Shown: in pieces, positions 1 through 9,080 of the stretch
Layout: every line of letters begins with the position of its first letter
How positions within the stretch are numbered: position 1 is the first letter of the stretch
Source of the DNA: Roseococcus thiosulfatophilus
Lineage (GTDB): Bacteria > Pseudomonadota > Alphaproteobacteria > Acetobacterales > Acetobacteraceae
Assembly (NCBI RefSeq): GCF_017311575.1
Contig: NZ_JAFFQY010000003.1
Coordinates: 1-64,000, forward strand
DNA length: 64,000 nt
Direction of reading: 5' to 3'
The notes under the pieces: generated by a model
Databases searched by the model: none
Seen by the model: the letters and a program-made list of their open reading frames with translations, nothing else
Told to the model about the DNA's origin: nothing
Translations under genes and position numbers: made by a program

Positions 1-470
1 ACCTGTTCCGCGAGCTGGGCGACAAGGTGGAGGTGTTCGACTTCGAGAAGTACAACTTCGTCACCCCCATCATGAAGCCCGACGCGATGGACCGCGCCAC
101 GCTGCTGGACCGCGTGATGCACAACTACCGCCGCTTCTACATGCGCAAATCCTTCCTCAGCTACCCCTGGGTGCGCGACAAGGTGCGGCGCAACTACCTG
201 CTGGGCTGCCTGAAGGCCTTCCTGAAATCGGGCTTCGAGCGGAAGTTCTATGACCTTGGCCGCGTGGGCTACTGGGGCCCGCAGTCAAAGAAGAAGGTGG
301 ATTTCCACTTCGACGCCACCCGGCAGATGACCGAGGAGGCGCGCGACTGGAAGCAGGCGCCCAGCCGCCGGCGCGCGGCACCCGCGGACATCAAGGCCTG
401 CGGTGGCGGCGCCGAGCAGATGACCGAAGCCCAGATGGAGGGCACGGCCCCGCCGCGCATGAAGCTGTGA
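1..470 (+). CDS. bchE: BchE C-terminal part (anaerobic Mg-protoporphyrin IX monomethyl ester cyclase), 5' end outside window
   Basis: The reading frame enters from the left edge (first complete codon at base 3) and codes for the last 155 residues. I recognise the C-terminal region of BchE, the B12- and radical-SAM-dependent cyclase that builds the isocyclic E ring of bacteriochlorophyll without oxygen. The cobalamin-binding and Fe-S/SAM domains lie upstream of the window, so they cannot be checked. The visible part has the charged helical stretch with [13 protein letters not shown] and [19 protein letters not shown], followed by an Ala/Gly-rich tail. The stop codon overlaps the GTG start of bchJ by four bases (GTGA), so the two genes are co-translated. 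Assignment rests on recollection of the family and on the bchJ neighbour. Confidence 0.82.
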   Translation, partial: LFRELGDKVEVFDFEKYNFVTPIMKPDAMDRATLLDRVMHNYRRFYMRKSFLSYPWVRDKVRRNYLLGCLKAFLKSGFERKFYDLGRVGYWGPQSKKKVDFHFDATRQMTEEARDWKQAPSRRRAAPADIKACGGGAEQMTEAQMEGTAPPRMKL

Positions 471-1099
471 ACGGCCAGGTCGGGCCCAACGCGATCACGC
501 GCGTCGCCGAGGCGCTGCGCGCGCACCGTGGCGAACGTGTCTGCCGTGAGGTCTTTGCCCGCGCCGGGCTGACACATCACCTGGAGCATCCGCCCTCGCG
601 CATGGTGGACGAGGCGGATGTCGCGGCGCTGCAAGCCGCGCTGCGCGAGGCCCTGGGCGACGCCCACGCCGCCCGCATCGCGCGCGAGGCCGGCAGGCTG
701 ACCGGCGACTACCTGCTGGCGCATCGCATCCCCCGCCCGGTGCAATGGCTGATCCGTGCCTTGCCCGCGCGCCTGGGCGCGCGGCTGCTGCTGGCCAGCA
801 TCGCGCGCCACGGCTGGACCTTCGCGGGCTCGGGACGGATGCGCGTCACGCCGGGCAATCCGGCGCGGCTGGAGATCGCGGGCTGCCCGCTCTGCCGCGG
901 CGCGCGCAGCGCGCATCCGGTGTGCGACCTCTATGCCGTCACCCTCGAACGGCTGTTCCACCGCCTGGTGGACCCGGGCACGGTGGTGCGCGAAACCGAG
1001 TGCGAGGCCATGGGCGCCCCGGGCTGCCGCTTCATTATTGCCTGGACGGCGGAGCGCGCCGTCGCGAGCTACCACGGGCCAGGGCTGGAGGCAGGCTAG
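467..1099 (+). CDS. bchJ: BchJ, bacteriochlorophyll 4-vinyl reductase-associated protein (V4R domain)
   Basis: This 210-residue protein matches the BchJ family: an N-terminal helical region followed by a V4R (4-vinyl reductase) small-molecule-binding domain with cysteines in [17 protein letters not shown] and in [14 protein letters not shown]. BchJ acts in bacteriochlorophyll a synthesis. It was named a divinyl-chlorophyllide reductase, but the true reductases in other organisms are BciA/BciB, and BchJ is now thought to help channel the pigment intermediates. The GTG start at 467 overlaps the bchE stop (GTGA), the usual bchE-bchJ arrangement. The operon ends here; the next gene points the other way and ends 16 bases downstream. 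Confidence 0.85.
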   Translation: MNGQVGPNAITRVAEALRAHRGERVCREVFARAGLTHHLEHPPSRMVDEADVAALQAALREALGDAHAARIAREAGRLTGDYLLAHRIPRPVQWLIRALPARLGARLLLASIARHGWTFAGSGRMRVTPGNPARLEIAGCPLCRGARSAHPVCDLYAVTLERLFHRLVDPGTVVRETECEAMGAPGCRFIIAWTAERAVASYHGPGLEAG

Positions 1100-1112
1100 G
1101 GCGCCCGGCGCC
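1100..1112. terminator. Small stem-loop between convergent bchJ and hydroxyacid dehydrogenase genes
   Basis: GGCGC (1100-1104) and GCGCC (1108-1112) form a 5-bp stem with a 3-base loop in the 16-base gap between two convergent genes. It has no T tract on either side, so a terminator role is only suggested by position. Confidence 0.25.
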
Positions 1113-1115
1113 GCC

Positions 1116-2165
1116 TCAGCTGTTCGGCCCGCGGCCCAGGTTCACCGGCTGCCAGCGTTGCAGCTTGGTGGTCTGCAGCACGGCGGGGTTCACGCAGCTC
1201 ATCGGCCACTTGTTCTGCGCGACGAGGGCGAGTTCCGCGCCCACGCGGCGCTTGCGTGCCTCGTCGAAGCGGGCGCTGGCCGAGGCGGTGTGCGCCGAGA
1301 GAATGACGTTCTCCATCTTCAGCAGCGGGTTGTTGTGGCTGGGGGGCTCGACCTCCAGCACGTCGAGGCCGGCATAGGCGATCCAGCCCTGTTCCAGCGC
1401 CTTGATCAGCGCGGCCTCGTCCACGGTCGGCCCGCGGCCGACATTGAGGAAGATGGCGCTGGGCTTCATCTGCTTGAAATGGCGCTCCGTCAGCATGCCG
1501 GTGCATTCGGGGCGTGCCGGGGCGTGCATCGAGACGAAGTCCGAGCGCGACATCACCTCATCGAGCGTCGCGGGCACAACGCCGTTCTCGATCATCACCG
1601 TCTCGTCCAGGAACGGGTCATAGGCGATCATGTTCAGGCCGAAGGGCTTCGCGCGCTTGGCGACCGCACGTGCCACGCGGCCGAAGCTGACGAAGCCCAG
1701 CGTCTGGCCCATCAGGCGCGGGATCTGCAGCAGGGCCGGGCGCCCTTCCTTCCAGCGATGCTCGCGCACCATGCGATCCTGCTCGATGGTGCGGCGGAAG
1801 GTGGAGAGCAGCAGCATCATGCAATGGTCGGCCACCTCCTCGATGAAGGTGTCGGGCACGTTGGTGACCGGGATGCCGCGGGCGGTGGCGGCCTTCACGT
1901 CCACGCTGTCCACGCCGACCGAGCCCAGCGAGATCACCTTGCACTTGTCCAGCGCGTTGATGATCTCGGCGGTGAAGGGAATGCCCTTGGCGTAGATGGC
2001 GTCCGCGTCGCGGGCGGCGGCGATGAAGGCCGCGGTGTCGGTGGGGGCCTCCACGATCTCGGCGTCGATGTTGGCGAGGTTCAGCGCCTCCATCTCATAG
2101 TCGTAGCCGCCGCCGGCCACGGTGAAGCTGGCGCCGGCCGGCGTCACGATGCGGAACTTTGCCAT
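1116..2165 (-). CDS. D-isomer-specific 2-hydroxyacid dehydrogenase family protein
   Basis: A 349-residue NAD(P)-dependent 2-hydroxyacid dehydrogenase of the phosphoglycerate dehydrogenase/CtBP-like group. Catalytic residues are present: Arg in FLNVGRGPTVDE, Glu in LDVLEVEPP and His in ILSAHTAS. The nucleotide-binding loop is unusual: the normal GxGxxG reads SFGRVA (in LGFVSFGRVARAVAKRA), with first and last Gly replaced by Ser and Ala. The start chosen is the ATG at 2165 (MAKFRIVTPAG), preceded by AGGAGG six bases upstream; a longer frame exists but lacks a ribosome site. It is divergent from the SDR gene at 2286. The substrate cannot be deduced; a second, more canonical paralogue lies at 30162-31202. 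Confidence 0.8.
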   Translation of the reverse strand: MAKFRIVTPAGASFTVAGGGYDYEMEALNLANIDAEIVEAPTDTAAFIAAARDADAIYAKGIPFTAEIINALDKCKVISLGSVGVDSVDVKAATARGIPVTNVPDTFIEEVADHCMMLLLSTFRRTIEQDRMVREHRWKEGRPALLQIPRLMGQTLGFVSFGRVARAVAKRAKPFGLNMIAYDPFLDETVMIENGVVPATLDEVMSRSDFVSMHAPARPECTGMLTERHFKQMKPSAIFLNVGRGPTVDEAALIKALEQGWIAYAGLDVLEVEPPSHNNPLLKMENVILSAHTASASARFDEARKRRVGAELALVAQNKWPMSCVNPAVLQTTKLQRWQPVNLGRGPNS

Positions 2166-2285
2166 GTCGTTTCCTCCTGATGGGCGAAGCGAAGCATGCG
2201 GCCGCACGGCTCACAAGCCGGGTTGCCGCGGCAGCCCGTTCCGTCAGACTGCCGCCCAAGGTTCCACAGCAAAGGGAGAGGAACG
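2166..2285. promoter_or_regulatory. Divergent promoter region between hydroxyacid dehydrogenase and SDR genes
   Basis: These 120 bases separate two divergent start codons and must hold both promoters and both ribosome sites (AGGAGG read leftwards at 2172-2177 and GGGAGAGG before 2286). A short perfect inverted repeat, CGGCT/AGCCG at 2207-2220, sits in the middle and could be an operator. No convincing -35/-10 pair was recognised. Confidence 0.3.
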
Positions 2286-3047
2286 ATGGCGCAGCTCAAG
2301 GGAAAGATCGCCTGGGTCACGGGTGCCGGCACCGGCATTGGCGAGGCGGGCGCGCATGCGCTGGCGGCCGAAGGGGCCGTGGTGGTGCTGACGGGGCGCA
2401 CCGCCTCCAAGCTGGAAGCCGTGGCCAAGGCCATCGCGGCCAAGGGCGGCACGGCCGAGGTCAGGGCCTGTGACATGGCCGATGCGGCGGCCGTGCAGGC
2501 GGTGGCGGATGCCGTCCTGGCCGCGCATGGACGCATCGACATCCTGGTGAACAATGCCGGGCTGAACATCACGGAACGCGCCTGGTCGCGGCTGACGCCG
2601 GCGGGCGTGAAGGAGCTGGTGGACGGCAACCTGATGTCGGCCTTCCACGGCACGCTGGCCGTGCTGCCCGCCATGCGCAAGCAGCAGGATGGCTTGATCA
2701 TCCACACCGCCTCCATGGCCGGCCGCTTCGTGAGCCCCTTGAGCGGCCCGGGCTACACCGCCTGCAAGCATGGTGTGGTGGCGATGAGCCACAGCATCAA
2801 CATGGAGGAATGCGCCAACGGCATCCGCAGCACCGTGGTCTGCCCGGGCGAGGTGCGGACGCCCATCATGGACAAGCGCCCCAACAAGCTGTCGGAGCAG
2901 GAGCTGTCCGAGATGGTGCAGCCGGAGGATTGCGGACGCCTCATCGCCTTCATCGCCGCCACGCCCCCGCATGTCTGCCTGAACGAGATCCTGATCACGC
3001 CCACCCGCAACCGCGGCTACCTGGCGGCGATGCAGCGCAAGCTGTGA
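2286..3047 (+). CDS. Short-chain dehydrogenase/reductase (SDR) family oxidoreductase
   Basis: A 253-residue classical SDR. It has the cofactor motif TGAGTGIG near the N terminus, the structural NNAG motif, the catalytic Ser in HTASMAG and the YTACK (YxxxK) pair, all in normal order and spacing. The enzyme should oxidise or reduce an alcohol/ketone with NAD(P). The start is ATG 2286 (MAQLKGKIAWVTG), with GGGAGAGG just upstream; an upstream in-frame ATG at 2196 has no ribosome site and would add a non-family leader. It is followed after 127 bases by a peptide-type binding protein in the same direction. The substrate is unknown. Confidence 0.82.
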   Translation: MAQLKGKIAWVTGAGTGIGEAGAHALAAEGAVVVLTGRTASKLEAVAKAIAAKGGTAEVRACDMADAAAVQAVADAVLAAHGRIDILVNNAGLNITERAWSRLTPAGVKELVDGNLMSAFHGTLAVLPAMRKQQDGLIIHTASMAGRFVSPLSGPGYTACKHGVVAMSHSINMEECANGIRSTVVCPGEVRTPIMDKRPNKLSEQELSEMVQPEDCGRLIAFIAATPPHVCLNEILITPTRNRGYLAAMQRKL

Positions 3048-3174
3048 TGGCACGGTCCATGCATTGACGCGCCCTGTCGGCAGGAGGGCCGGGTTTTCCG
3101 CCCCTCCTGCCCAGGCGCGCGGCAGCCACCGCCCATGCGGGCGGCAACGCCGCGCCAGAACAGGGAGAGTGGGC

Positions 3175-4767
3175 ATGGACCGCAGACAATTCCTCCAGAC
3201 CGGGGCCGCCTTGGCGGGCAGCGCCGGCTTCGCCGCGCCGGCACTCAGCCAGGGCGCCGCCGCGCGCACGCTGCGCTTCGTGCCGCAGGCGAACCTCGCG
3301 AATTTCGACCCGATCTGGGGCACGCAATATGTCGTGCGCAACGCCTCCGCCATGGTGTGGGACACGCTCTATGGCGTGGACGACACGCTGACGCCGCGGC
3401 CGCAGATGGTGGAGGGCCACACCACCTCGCAGGATGGGCTGACCTGGACCTTCACCCTGCGCCCCAACCTGCGCTTCCATGACAATGAGCCGGTGCTGGC
3501 GCGCGACGTGGTGGCCTCCATCACGCGCTGGATGCCGCGCGACCCGATGGGCCAGATGATCCGCGCCATCCAGAACGAGCTGGTGGCGGTGGATGACCGC
3601 ACCTTCCGCTGGGTGCTGCGCAGCCCCTATCCGAAGCTGCTCTATGCGCTGGGCAAGACCAACACGCCCATCTGCTTCATCATGCCCGAGCGCATCGCGC
3701 GCACGGACCCCTTCCAGCAGATCGGCGAATATGTGGGCTCCGGCCCCATGCGCTTCATCCGCAATGAATGGGTGCCCGGCGCGCGCTCGGTGTTCCAGAA
3801 GTTCGACGGCTATGTGCCGCGCGACAATGGCGGCACCTGGCTCTCGGCGTCGAAGCGCATGATGGTGGACCGCGTCGAGTGGATCGTGATGCCCGACCCG
3901 GCGACGGCGGCCTCGGCGTTGCAGAACAACGAGATCGATTGGTGGGAAAACCCCATCACCGACCTGGTGCCGCTGCTGCGCCGCAACCGCCGCGTGCAGG
4001 TGGATATCGCGGACCCGCTGGGCAATATCGGCTCCTTCCGGATGAACCACCTGCACAAGCCCTTCAACTCGCAGAAGGTGCGCCAGGCCATCCTGATGGC
4101 GATGAGCCAGGAGGACTACATGACCGCGCTGGTCGGCAGTGACAGCGCCCTGTGGAAGCCGCTGCCCGGCTTCTTCACCCCCGGCACCCCCGGCTACACC
4201 GAGGCGGGCGGCGACATCCTGAAGGGTCGGCGCGACATTGACGCCGCCAAACGGCTGCTGGCCGAGGGCGGCTATGCCGGCGAGCCGGTCACCTGCATCG
4301 TGGCGCAGGACCAGCCCATCACGAAGGCGCAGGGCGACGTGACCGCCGACCTGCTGCGGCGCCTGGGCATGAACGTGGATTTCGTGGCAACCGACTGGGG
4401 CACCACCGGCCAGCGCCGCGCCATGCGCAACCCGCCCGGCCAGGGCGGCTGGAGCATGTTCCACACCTGGCATGCGGGCGCCGATTGCGTGAACCCCGCC
4501 GCCTACAACGCGCTGCGCGCCACGGGTGAGCGCGCCTGGTTCGGCTGGCCCGACTCGGCCGAGGTCGAGGCGGGTGTGGACGAGTGGTTCGCCGCCCCTG
4601 ACGCGGCCGCCGAGAAGGCCGCGATGGACAAGGTGAACGCGGCCGCCATCCGTGACGTGGTCTATGCGCCGACCGGCTTCTTCCTGGGCTACACCGCCTG
4701 GCGGAGCAACGTCACCGGCATCCAGAAGGGCCCGCTGCCCTTCTTCTGGGGCGTGTCGAAGAGCTGA
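3175..4767 (+). CDS. ABC transporter substrate-binding protein, family 5 (dipeptide/nickel type), Tat-exported
   Basis: A 530-residue periplasmic extracytoplasmic solute receptor of family 5 (DppA/OppA-like). The N terminus MDRRQFLQTGAALAGSAGF carries a twin-arginine signal, with cleavage likely after PALSQ. Family features include the FDPIWGTQYVVRNASAMVWD block near the start, LTWTFTLRPNLRFHD, and the R-x-A-I loop in KVRQAILMAMSQEDY. Start ATG 3175 is preceded by AGGGAGAGTGGGC. No permease or ATPase genes adjoin it, so its transporter partners must be encoded elsewhere. It converges on the gamma-glutamyltransferase gene, with a strong stem-loop between them. The ligand (peptide, glutathione, opine or other) cannot be told from sequence. 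Confidence 0.83.
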   Translation: MDRRQFLQTGAALAGSAGFAAPALSQGAAARTLRFVPQANLANFDPIWGTQYVVRNASAMVWDTLYGVDDTLTPRPQMVEGHTTSQDGLTWTFTLRPNLRFHDNEPVLARDVVASITRWMPRDPMGQMIRAIQNELVAVDDRTFRWVLRSPYPKLLYALGKTNTPICFIMPERIARTDPFQQIGEYVGSGPMRFIRNEWVPGARSVFQKFDGYVPRDNGGTWLSASKRMMVDRVEWIVMPDPATAASALQNNEIDWWENPITDLVPLLRRNRRVQVDIADPLGNIGSFRMNHLHKPFNSQKVRQAILMAMSQEDYMTALVGSDSALWKPLPGFFTPGTPGYTEAGGDILKGRRDIDAAKRLLAEGGYAGEPVTCIVAQDQPITKAQGDVTADLLRRLGMNVDFVATDWGTTGQRRAMRNPPGQGGWSMFHTWHAGADCVNPAAYNALRATGERAWFGWPDSAEVEAGVDEWFAAPDAAAEKAAMDKVNAAAIRDVVYAPTGFFLGYTAWRSNVTGIQKGPLPFFWGVSKS

Positions 4768-4775
4768 TGGGGGAG

Positions 4776-4799
4776 GGGGAGGGGCCTCGGCTCCTCCCC
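4776..4799. terminator. Bidirectional terminator-like stem-loop
   Basis: An 11-bp stem with one G-T wobble (arms at 4776-4786 and 4789-4799, GGGGAGGGGCC and GGCTCCTCCCC) lies in the 39-base gap between two convergent genes. It is very stable and well placed to end both transcripts, though no T run follows it. Confidence 0.5.
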
Positions 4800-4806
4800 G
4801 CGAACC

Positions 4807-6594
4807 TCAGCGCCCGACAGCGTAACCCTGCATCCCGCGCGGATTGGCGCCGGCGAAGATCTGGCCATCCGCCTCCAGCCGCGCGCCGGTGAGGCGCCCC
4901 TCGCTCCATTCGCCACCCATCTCAGCCGCGTGGCCGCGGGCCTTCAGCGCGTCCAGGACCTCCGGCGCGAAGCGGCCTTCCAGCACCAGCTTCCCGGGCT
5001 TGGCGCCGCGCGGCCAGAAGCTGCTGACCCAATGCTCGGAGTGGAAGGAGGGCAGATCAATGGCCTCCTGGATGTTGAAGCCATGCGCCAGCATCCGCGC
5101 CAGCATGATGGGCTGCCACTGGTCCTGCTGCTCGCCGCCCGGGGTGCCGAAGCTCATCCAGGGCTTGCCATCGCGCAGCACCATGGAGGGCGAGAGGGTG
5201 GTGCGCGGCCGCTTGCCGGGCTTGAGGCCGTTGGGCAGCTCCGCATCCAGCCAGAACATCTGGCAGCGCGTACCGAGGCAGAAACCGAGCTCCGGCACGG
5301 CCGGCGAGGATTGCAGCCAGCCGGCGGAGGGCGTGGCGCTCACGAAATTGCCCCAGCGGTCAATGATGTCCACATGGCAGGTGTCCCCGCCCGAGGCGCC
5401 GAGGCGGGAGACGGTGGGCTCGCCCGTGCCGGCGGCGGCGGTCATCTCCGCGGCGCGGCGGATGGCGGCGGCGTAGTCCACGCCCTGTGCGGCGCGGCCA
5501 TCGGGCGTGCCGGGGCGGAACTCCATCGAGGCCTCGCGGCCGATCAGCTTGCGGCGCTCGGCGGCATAGGCGTCGGACAGCAGGGTGGCGAGCGGCACGT
5601 CCACGAAGGCCGGGTCGCCGTAGAAGCCTTCCCGGTCGGCGAAGGCGAGCTTCATGGCCTCGGTGACGGTGTGGACGAATTCCTCGCCCACCGGGTCCAT
5701 GGCCGAAAGGTCATAGCCGTCCAGCAGGGCCAGCGTCTGGAGCATGGCCGGGCCCTGGCTCCAGGGGCCGCATTTCAGCACGGTGTGGCCGCGGAACTCG
5801 CGGGTGGTGGGGGCCTCCACGCCCGCGCGCCAGTTCGCCATGTCCTGCCCGGTCAGCACGCCGGCATGGCGCTCGCCCGAGGTGTCCATCATGGGCGTGC
5901 GGACGAAGCGGTCGATGGCCTCGGCGACGAAGCCGCCATACCAGGCGTCGCGGGCGGCCTCGATCTCCTGCTCGCGGGTGCGGCCGGGGGCCTCGGCCTC
6001 GCGCACCAGCCGGGCATAGGTCTCGGCCAGCACGGGGTTGGACCAGAGCTTGCCGGGCTGCGGCCCGCCATCGCGCAGCCACAGCGCGGCGGAGGTCTTC
6101 CATTCCGCCTCGAAGAGCGGCTTCACGGTGGCCAGCGTCTGGATCACGCGCGGGACCATATGCGCGCCGCGCGCGGCGTAGCCGATGGCATACTCCAGCA
6201 CGTCGCGCAGGCGCCAGGTGCCGTGTTCCAGCAGCATGCGCGCCCAGGCGTCGAAGGCGCCGGGGACGGGGGCGGCGAGGAAGCCCGTGCCCGGCATGAT
6301 GGGCTGGCCAAGCTGGTCGCGCATCAGCGCCACGTTCAGCCCGCCGGGGGCGGGGCCCTGGCCGCAGATCACCTGCTGCGCGCCCAGCTTCGCGCTGTGC
6401 AGGATGATGGGGCAGTCGCCGCCCGGCCCGTTCAGATGTGGCTCCACGATCTGCAAGGTGAAGCCGGCGGCGGCGGCGGCGTCGAAGGCGTTGCCGCCGC
6501 GTTCCAGCACGCTCATCCCCACCTGCGAGGCGATCCAGTGGGTGCTGGCCACCGCACCGAAGGTGGCGGCGATTTCCGGGCGGGTGGTGAACAT
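4807..6594 (-). CDS. Gamma-glutamyltransferase family protein (Ntn hydrolase), no signal peptide
   Basis: A 595-residue gamma-glutamyltranspeptidase-family Ntn hydrolase. These proteins self-cleave at a Thr that becomes the N-terminal nucleophile. Here the likely Thr is residue 405 in GGDTCHVDIIDRWGN, and the downstream PGG loop (SFGTPGGEQQDQW) is present. The N terminus starts directly with the mature fold (ATFGAVASTHWIASQVG), so there is no signal peptide and the enzyme is probably cytoplasmic, unlike classical periplasmic GGT. Start ATG 6594 has AAGGAGG nine bases upstream; the longer open frame to 6876 is antisense to phnN. The substrate could be glutathione or another gamma-glutamyl or acyl amide. 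Confidence 0.83.
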   Translation of the reverse strand: MFTTRPEIAATFGAVASTHWIASQVGMSVLERGGNAFDAAAAAGFTLQIVEPHLNGPGGDCPIILHSAKLGAQQVICGQGPAPGGLNVALMRDQLGQPIMPGTGFLAAPVPGAFDAWARMLLEHGTWRLRDVLEYAIGYAARGAHMVPRVIQTLATVKPLFEAEWKTSAALWLRDGGPQPGKLWSNPVLAETYARLVREAEAPGRTREQEIEAARDAWYGGFVAEAIDRFVRTPMMDTSGERHAGVLTGQDMANWRAGVEAPTTREFRGHTVLKCGPWSQGPAMLQTLALLDGYDLSAMDPVGEEFVHTVTEAMKLAFADREGFYGDPAFVDVPLATLLSDAYAAERRKLIGREASMEFRPGTPDGRAAQGVDYAAAIRRAAEMTAAAGTGEPTVSRLGASGGDTCHVDIIDRWGNFVSATPSAGWLQSSPAVPELGFCLGTRCQMFWLDAELPNGLKPGKRPRTTLSPSMVLRDGKPWMSFGTPGGEQQDQWQPIMLARMLAHGFNIQEAIDLPSFHSEHWVSSFWPRGAKPGKLVLEGRFAPEVLDALKARGHAAEMGGEWSEGRLTGARLEADGQIFAGANPRGMQGYAVGR

Positions 6595-6663
6595 GGCTGG
6601 CCTCCTTGGCGTTGTGGGGATAGGGACGCCTGCGGCGCAATTCGTCAATCCGGGGACGGTCTG

Positions 6664-7194
6664 ATGTGGGTGGCGGTGGTGGGGCCCTCCGGGGCGGGCA
6701 AGGACACCTTGCTGGCGGCGGCGCGGGCGACGCTGGCGGGCGATACGCGGTTCCATTTCGCGCGCCGCGTCATCTCCCGCCCCGAGGGGCTGGGGGAGGA
6801 GGGGCATGAGGCGCTGGACGAGGCGGGCTTCGCCACGGCCGACCTCGCGGTGCGCTGGCGCGCGCACGGGCTGCACTACGGCATCCGCACCGAGGAGACC
6901 CGCCGCGCGCCGGTGACGGTGATGAGCCTCTCGCGTGCCGTGCTGGAGGAGGTGGCGTCCCGCGCGCCGCTCACCGTCATCGAGGTGACGGCGCCGGCCG
7001 CCGTGCTGGCCGCGCGCCTCGCGGCCCGGGGGCGGGAGGGCGAGGCCGAGATCGCGGCCCGCCTCGCGCGGGAGGTGCCGCTGCCGCCGGGGCTCAGGGT
7101 GGTGCGCGTGGTCAATGACGGCAGCGTGAAACAGGGCGCCGACAGGCTGGTTTCAGCCCTGGAGGCTTGCGTTCCGGCGGGAATTCGGCCATGA
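6664..7194 (+). CDS. phnN: PhnN-like ribose 1,5-bisphosphate phosphokinase
   Basis: A 176-residue P-loop kinase. The Walker A motif GPSGAGKDT at residues 7-15 ends in Asp-Thr as in PhnN, and FARRVISRP plus [12 protein letters not shown]-like segments ([13 protein letters not shown]) match PhnN, which phosphorylates ribose 1,5-bisphosphate to PRPP in the carbon-phosphorus lyase pathway. No other phn genes are visible, so this is an orphan copy; it may salvage ribose bisphosphate for PRPP independently of phosphonate use. It is divergent from the gamma-glutamyltransferase gene (69-base gap) and lies 148 bases before rpsB. The start is ATG 6664 (MWVAVVG). A distant guanylate-kinase-like role is the alternative. 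Confidence 0.75.
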   Translation: MWVAVVGPSGAGKDTLLAAARATLAGDTRFHFARRVISRPEGLGEEGHEALDEAGFATADLAVRWRAHGLHYGIRTEETRRAPVTVMSLSRAVLEEVASRAPLTVIEVTAPAAVLAARLAARGREGEAEIAARLAREVPLPPGLRVVRVVNDGSVKQGADRLVSALEACVPAGIRP

Positions 7195-7342
7195 GCCCCG
7201 CGCCGGTGGAATGGTTCCGCCGGTAATCCACACGCGGCGCCCCTTCCGGAATGGTGTTCCCACCATGGCAGGGTCCGGTCCCGGAGCGATCCGGGGTTCG
7301 CGCCGCGGAGGCCCAACCGGACTGAACAGGAAGGAGATCGCC

Positions 7343-8125
7343 ATGGCGATGCCCGAAGTTTCCCTGCGCCAACTGCTCGAAGCGGGCGTGCATTTCGGCC
7401 ACCACACGCGGCGCTGGAACCCGCGGATGGCCCCCTACATCTTCGGCGTGCGCAACCAGGTCCATATCCTGGACCTTCAGCAGACCGTCCCGATGCTGGA
7501 GCGTGCGCTCCGCGTGGTGCGCGACACGGTGGCCGGCGGCGGCCGCGTGCTCTTCGTGGGTACCAAGAAGAGTGCGGCGGAATACGTGGCCGAGGCCGCG
7601 ACGCGCTGCGGCCAGTACTACGTGAACCACCGCTGGCTGGGCGGCATGCTCACCAACTGGAAGACGATCACGGGCAGCATCAAGCGCCTGAAGGAATTGG
7701 ACGGCCGCCTCTCCGGCGACATCCAGGGTCTCACCAAGAAGGAGATCCTGATGCTGACCCGCGACAAGGAGAAGCTGGACCGCGCACTGGGCGGCATCCG
7801 CGAGATGGGCGGCCTGCCGGACCTCATCTTCGTCATTGACGTGGTGAAGGAGAAGCTGGCCATCGAGGAAGCCAACACGCTTGGCATCCCGGTCGTCGGC
7901 GTGGTGGACAGCAACGCGGACCCCGTGGGCGTGACCTACCCCATTCCGGGCAATGACGACGCGATCCGCGCGATCAACCTCTATTGCGACCTGGTGGCGG
8001 GCGCGGTGTTCGACGGCATCTCGGCCGAGATGCAGGCCTCGGGCGCCGACCTGGGCGCCATGGCGGCCCCGATGCCCGAAGAGGTGGCGGTGCCGGCCGA
8101 GGAAGCCCCGGCGGCCCAGGCCTGA
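7343..8125 (+). CDS. rpsB: 30S ribosomal protein S2
   Basis: Ribosomal protein S2 of the small subunit, 260 residues, a normal length for alphaproteobacteria with a short Ala/Glu-rich tail. Conserved blocks include [37 protein letters not shown] and [20 protein letters not shown]. Start ATG 7343 follows AAGGAGATCGCC. It heads the classical rpsB-tsf pair, 25 bases before tsf. In other bacteria the operon is autoregulated by S2 binding the leader; the 148-base upstream gap could hold such a site, but I could not define one. Confidence 0.97.
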   Translation: MAMPEVSLRQLLEAGVHFGHHTRRWNPRMAPYIFGVRNQVHILDLQQTVPMLERALRVVRDTVAGGGRVLFVGTKKSAAEYVAEAATRCGQYYVNHRWLGGMLTNWKTITGSIKRLKELDGRLSGDIQGLTKKEILMLTRDKEKLDRALGGIREMGGLPDLIFVIDVVKEKLAIEEANTLGIPVVGVVDSNADPVGVTYPIPGNDDAIRAINLYCDLVAGAVFDGISAEMQASGADLGAMAAPMPEEVAVPAEEAPAAQA

Positions 8126-8150
8126 TCCAGCAAGATCAAGGAACCTAATC

Positions 8151-9059
8151 ATGGCTGAAATCACCGCCGCGATGGTGCGGGAACTGCGCGACGCCACCGG
8201 CGCCGGCATGATGGATTGCAAGAAGGCCCTGGTCGAGGCGGGCGGCGACATGGAAGCCGCCATCGACTGGCTGCGGAAGAAGGGTCTCTCGGCCGCCGCC
8301 AAGAAGTCCGGCCGCGTCGCCGCCGAAGGGCTGGTGGGCGTGGCCTCGGACGGCCAGGTGGCCGCCATGGTCGAGGTGAATGCCGAGACCGACTTCGTGG
8401 CGCGCAACGAGGCTTTCCAGGCCTTCGTGGAGAACGTGGCCAAGCTGGCGCTGACGGTCGGCGAGGATGTGGCGGCGCTGCAGGCGGCGCCCTATCCCGG
8501 CACCGGCCACACCACCCAGGACGAGCTGACCAAGATGATCGCCACCATCGGCGAGAACATGACCATCCGCCGCGCGCGGGTGCTCAAGGTCGGCCAGGGC
8601 GCGGTCGCGACCTATGTCCACAACGCAGTGAAGCCGGGTCTGGGCAAGATCGGCGTGCTGGTGGCGCTGGAGGGTGCCGGCGAGGCCGATGCCATCCTGA
8701 CGCTGGGCCGCCAGATGGGCATGCATGTGGCCGCCACCCGGCCGGATGCGCTGGACATCTCCGCCGTGGACCCCGCCGCGCTGGAGCGCGAGAAGGCGGT
8801 GCTGACCGAGCAGGCCCAGGCCTCCGGCAAGCCCCCCGCTGTCATCGAGAAGATGGTCGAAGGCCGCATCCGCAAGTTCTACGAGGAAGTGGTGCTGCTC
8901 GAGCAGGTCTGGGTGCATGACGGCGAGAGCCGCGTGAAGGCCGTGGTCCAGAAGGCCGGCCTGACCTGCACGGGCTTCGCCCGCTTCCAGCTCGGCGAGG
9001 GCATCGAGAAGCAGGTGACGGACTTCGCGGCCGAGGTCGCGGCCCAGGCGGGCGTCTGA
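8151..9059 (+). CDS. tsf: Translation elongation factor Ts
   Basis: EF-Ts, 302 residues, the guanine nucleotide exchange factor that recycles EF-Tu-GDP. The N-terminal UBA-like domain ([19 protein letters not shown]) and the TDFVARN core motif are intact, followed by the two dimerisation subdomains. Start ATG 8151 ([12 protein letters not shown]) follows AAGGAAC. It is cotranscribed with rpsB and followed by strong stem-loops, which suggests that the rpsB-tsf unit ends here. Confidence 0.97.
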   Translation: MAEITAAMVRELRDATGAGMMDCKKALVEAGGDMEAAIDWLRKKGLSAAAKKSGRVAAEGLVGVASDGQVAAMVEVNAETDFVARNEAFQAFVENVAKLALTVGEDVAALQAAPYPGTGHTTQDELTKMIATIGENMTIRRARVLKVGQGAVATYVHNAVKPGLGKIGVLVALEGAGEADAILTLGRQMGMHVAATRPDALDISAVDPAALEREKAVLTEQAQASGKPPAVIEKMVEGRIRKFYEEVVLLEQVWVHDGESRVKAVVQKAGLTCTGFARFQLGEGIEKQVTDFAAEVAAQAGV

Positions 9060-9080
9060 CACCCGCCATATGGTGAGGGC

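Noticed and set aside
4930-7194. Very long open frames antisense to real genes (for example 754 codons over the gamma-glutamyltransferase gene, 878 codons antisense to 11752-14388)
   Set aside because: They arise because GC-rich third positions remove stop codons on the other strand. Their translations are Arg/Ala/Gly/His-rich without domain patterns, and the opposite strand carries recognised families.
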